NCBI GenBank assembly: GCA_045805265.1
Contig: JBJMLO010000011.1
Location: forward strand, 620,001-684,000
Length of the DNA stretch: 64,000 bases
Origin: JBJMLO01 sp045805265
GTDB lineage: Bacteria > Actinomycetota > UBA4738 > JACQTL01
Direction of reading: 5' to 3'
Part shown: positions 61,393 through 64,000 of the stretch, one piece after another
Layout of the letters: every line of letters begins with the position of its first letter
Numbering within the stretch: position 1 is the stretch's first letter
Made by a program: the position numbers and the translations under genes
Notes under the pieces: generated by a model
The model's database searches: none
What the model saw: the letters and a program-made list of their open reading frames with translations, nothing else
Told to the model about the DNA's origin: nothing

Positions 61393-63594
61393 TCAGAACG
61401 AGGAGCCGCCGAAGCGGTACTCGGCGATCGACTGCAGAACGCTCGCCAGGACGCCTTGCGAGGTCCCCGAGGGCTGGAACGCGTCCCGGGGGCCGAACAC
61501 GAGCGCCACGAACAGGGCCTTGTCGTTGGGGTCGATCCCGCCCACACCCTGGATGAACCCGCCGGAGTAGCCGTACACGTTCTCGGTGGACCCGGCGAGT
61601 CCCTGGAACGGGTTGTGCTGGGCCGTTCCCCTCGACGTCACGGGGGCCGGGAGCAGGCCAGTGCTCTGCTGCACGGTCTCCGTGAGGAGTCGGTCGGTGA
61701 GGTCGGCCTCGGGCAGTCGCTGCACCTCCGCGGGGAGACTGGAGAGGTTGTACCGGAACAGGTACACGCCCTGCGATCCGTCCGCGTTCCGCAGCCCGTC
61801 GCGGAAGCCGGGGAGGGAGGAGTCGGCCAGCCGCCAGTCCTGCGGATGGCAGACCTCGAGGTTGACGGACCGGTCGATGAACGCCCTCATCGCCCCGAAC
61901 CGGGCCGGAGCCTCCCCCTGGCCGGCCAGGTGCCCGCCCACGTACAGCTCGACCCGGTAGTCGCCCGGGTCGAGGCACCGCGCCGGGATCGAGGAGCTGA
62001 CCAGGTTCCGCCCGACCGCCCCCGGCGAGGACGGCTCCGAGCTCGCATCGATGACGCCCGACACCTCGGGCATCCCCACCCAGCCGGCGCCGGGCGGGCG
62101 GTAGTACCACTCGGCCGACAGCGGCTGGGAGGACGGGTCGAAGCCGGTCGAGCCACCCGTGAACCACGCGAGCGTCCCCGGTGAGAGCTGGACGCGCACG
62201 CCGGAGAACGACGCATCGCCCCCCGGGTCGGACGGGGCCTTCGCCGCGAACGACCCCACGACCAGCTCCTTGGCCGCGGCCACGCCGTCCGCCAGGGCGG
62301 GGTTCGCGGCCGCCACCGCTTCCAGGTCGCTCAGCGCGCCCGACACGTAGGGCTGCTCGAACGCGGGCGAGTTGCGCGGCTGCGAGGGATCGCCGTGCAG
62401 ATACAGCATCCGGGCCGCGGCGTCGCGGTAGGCGGACCTCGAGCCCGGGCCGTCCCCCTGCGCCAGGAGCGACGCGGCCAGCGTGAACCGCGGGACGGGG
62501 TCGTCGGGCACCACCTGGATGGCCTGACGCGCATATGCCGCGGCGGCCGCGAACTGGTCGGGCCGGTCGTGGAGCCCGAGCGAGAAGGCCGTGCCGCCCA
62601 GCTGCTCGAGGACCAGCCCGTTGTCGAACCCGAGGTCCCGCGCAGTCGTCAGGTCCGACTCCACCCGCTCCAGCGCGTCCGGCGGGATCAGCGCCGCCTC
62701 GACCTGGGTCGCGCTGCCGAACAGCGTGGCGTTGGCCCGTCCCAGGTACGCCCGGGCGAACCCGGGCCACTCGTCGATGGCCCGGGTGAAGTGCTCCACG
62801 GCGGCCTTCGCCCCGTCCGGCGCGTTCGCCACCTCGAGGGCCACCTCGCCCTTCGCGTACTCGTCCGCGGCTGCGACGGGAATCGCCGACGGCCGGCTCA
62901 GCGCGACCTGCACTGCCCACGCCACGCCGACCGCCAGGAGCACGACCCCGACCCCGGCGAACAGCCGGAGGATCCGGTCCGGGAGCGCCAGCGCGAAGCC
63001 CAGGAGGTACAGCGCCACGGCGAACAGCGTGAGGATGGCCGTGAACCTCGCCGCCCGGCCCTCCCACGCCGAGTTCGTGGTGTTGGCCGCGTCCTGGAGG
63101 GCCTGGTTGCGCAACGCGTCCTGGGTGGAGCGCGCGAAGAACGCCCGGGGGAACGACGCGTCCTGCTGGGGGCCGTCCGGGCCGTTCGCGGTGAGCGGCG
63201 TGAGGGCCTGGGTGTGGTCGGCGAGCGTCTGCCACAGCTGCTGCTCGACGCGGAACGCCCGCAGCGCGTCGCCCTTCGCGAACAGCGATTCCTGCAAGGC
63301 GTTGCCGGCCCGTCCCCGCTGGTCCTGCGCCTGCAGGAACAGCTCGTAGTGCACCTGGGCGTCCTGCTGGGCCTTCAGCTGGCTGGACATCGTGAGCGCG
63401 GCCAGGCGCTGGGCCTCCTGGCCGGCGTCGTTGCTCCTGCGGGAGGCCTGCACCTGGAGGTACCCGACGAGGGTGATCGCGACCGACACCAGCACGATGC
63501 CCACCGTGATGTGGCGCGACAGCGGGTGCTGCTCACGCTCCCCCCCGCGTCCGCCGGCGCTCTCCTCGCGTCCGGTCTCCTCCTGGCTGCTCAT
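61393..63594 (-). CDS. Large membrane protein with tetratricopeptide-like repeats, unknown function
   Basis: 733 residues. Acidic cytosolic N-terminus (1-25), helix 1 (about 29-47), a Gln-rich, probable coiled-coil loop (50-175), helices 2 and 3 (about 183-205 and 208-232), then TPR-like helical repeats (about 245-410) with (Y/F)AxxLAxANATLF.. features, and a beta-rich extracytoplasmic region (about 430-730). Motif of interest: FIQGVGGIDPNDKALFVALVFGP. No family recognised. One base separates it from the upstream partial gene's stop. Confidence 0.7.
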   Translation of the reverse strand: MSSQEETGREESAGGRGGEREQHPLSRHITVGIVLVSVAITLVGYLQVQASRRSNDAGQEAQRLAALTMSSQLKAQQDAQVHYELFLQAQDQRGRAGNALQESLFAKGDALRAFRVEQQLWQTLADHTQALTPLTANGPDGPQQDASFPRAFFARSTQDALRNQALQDAANTTNSAWEGRAARFTAILTLFAVALYLLGFALALPDRILRLFAGVGVVLLAVGVAWAVQVALSRPSAIPVAAADEYAKGEVALEVANAPDGAKAAVEHFTRAIDEWPGFARAYLGRANATLFGSATQVEAALIPPDALERVESDLTTARDLGFDNGLVLEQLGGTAFSLGLHDRPDQFAAAAAYARQAIQVVPDDPVPRFTLAASLLAQGDGPGSRSAYRDAAARMLYLHGDPSQPRNSPAFEQPYVSGALSDLEAVAAANPALADGVAAAKELVVGSFAAKAPSDPGGDASFSGVRVQLSPGTLAWFTGGSTGFDPSSQPLSAEWYYRPPGAGWVGMPEVSGVIDASSEPSSPGAVGRNLVSSSIPARCLDPGDYRVELYVGGHLAGQGEAPARFGAMRAFIDRSVNLEVCHPQDWRLADSSLPGFRDGLRNADGSQGVYLFRYNLSSLPAEVQRLPEADLTDRLLTETVQQSTGLLPAPVTSRGTAQHNPFQGLAGSTENVYGYSGGFIQGVGGIDPNDKALFVALVFGPRDAFQPSGTSQGVLASVLQSIAEYRFGGSSF

Positions 63595-63595
63595 C

Positions 63596-64000
63596 TCACG
63601 ACCCCACCGCGACGAGCGCCCACACGACCAGCCCGGCCACGAGCGCCACGGTTCCCGTCACGAGGAACGCGTGGCGGCTGCGGCGCCGGGCCACCTGGGC
63701 CAGCGTCAGGAAGAACAGCGCCGCCACGAGGACCATCCCCACCGCCACCGTCCGCGTGGTCTTGGTGTGGGACCGGGCGGCCTGGGCCTGGACCCCCTCG
63801 GGGTGGAGCTGCTGGTACACCACGTACCGGCCGAGGAGGTTGTTCAGCGCCTGCTTCCGGTCGTAGGTCACCGTCCCGTCGGGAGCCACCTGCGGGAAGT
63901 TCGCGAAGAACAACGAGCCGGTTGTCCGGGCCAGCGCCGCCTGGCCCTGGGCCTCCGACGCCAGCTGCTGAGAGAGCGCGGGATCGCTCGCGGCGAGGCT
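63596..64000 (-). CDS. Partial membrane protein, upstream partner of the TPR protein
   Basis: C-terminal 134 residues; the gene continues past the right edge (frame open to base 64000). The visible end has a cytosolic or extracellular LLGRYVVYQQLHPEGVQAQAA helical part, then two helices (TVAVGMVLVAALFFLTLAQVA and FLVTGTVALVAGLVVWALVAV) and the stop. The adjacent gene has a similar pattern of Gln-rich coiled coil then membrane helices, so the two proteins may be related or form a complex. Function unknown. Confidence 0.7.
   Translation of the reverse strand, partial: SLAASDPALSQQLASEAQGQAALARTTGSLFFANFPQVAPDGTVTYDRKQALNNLLGRYVVYQQLHPEGVQAQAARSHTKTTRTVAVGMVLVAALFFLTLAQVARRRSRHAFLVTGTVALVAGLVVWALVAVGS

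Overview
The window is very G+C-rich, densely packed bacterial chromosome. The gene set (F420-type deazaflavin nitroreductase, alpha/beta-hydrolase/cyclase fusions, PspC-histidine kinase pair, a conserved ERCC4-domain nuclease, TIGR03118 protein, DrrAB-like exporter) and many apparently leaderless genes with a TANNNT -10 box 7-10 nt before the start codon suggest an actinomycetote, probably environmental. No rRNA, tRNA or ribosomal protein gene is present, so the class cannot be fixed. I see no CRISPR array, prophage or intact insertion sequence.

Layout. 1-6.8 kb: end of a compatible-solute binding protein, a RibD-like reductase, a membrane glycosyltransferase, a membrane protein overlapping a patatin-like lipase, and a pentapeptide-repeat protein. 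6.9-13.4 kb: a stress/detoxification group (two OsmC proteins, SDR, stand-alone RAM domain with divergent TetR, YdjC deacetylase, two-domain VOC protein, PLP decarboxylase). 13.5-17.2 kb: secreted beta-helix and seven-bladed FG-GAP proteins. 17.4-24 kb: ammonium channel, then three class III nucleotide cyclase genes surrounding an MNT/HEPN toxin-antitoxin-like pair. 24-31 kb: secreted and surface proteins (CSLREA beta-helix, WxL-like and DUF916-like pair, TIGR03118 propeller) and a frameshifted VOC gene. 31-35 kb: an OmpR-type two-component system, an ERCC4 nuclease and a nucleotidyltransferase with a small overlapping partner. 35-37.3 kb: small enzymes and a winged-helix protein.

37.4-45.4 kb is the clearest metabolic unit: a GH94 cellobiose phosphorylase followed by a complete carbohydrate ABC importer (ATPase, lipoprotein, two permeases) and a small membrane protein, consistent with uptake of cello-oligosaccharides and phosphorolytic cleavage to glucose 1-phosphate plus glucose. 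The phosphorylase has no ATG, GTG or TTG where its homologue starts; an ACG sits there behind a good Shine-Dalgarno sequence.

45.4-64 kb: DrrAB-like exporter, PhoD-like phosphatase without a signal peptide, a divergent PspC membrane protein and PspC-kinase/LuxR regulator pair sharing an inverted repeat, a polytopic membrane protein with a duplicated D-x3-H-x5-D-x(7-8)-H motif divergent from a MerR regulator, lipid-related genes (SRPBCC, acyltransferase, SCP2-hydrolase fusion), and at the right edge two adjacent membrane proteins of unknown function.
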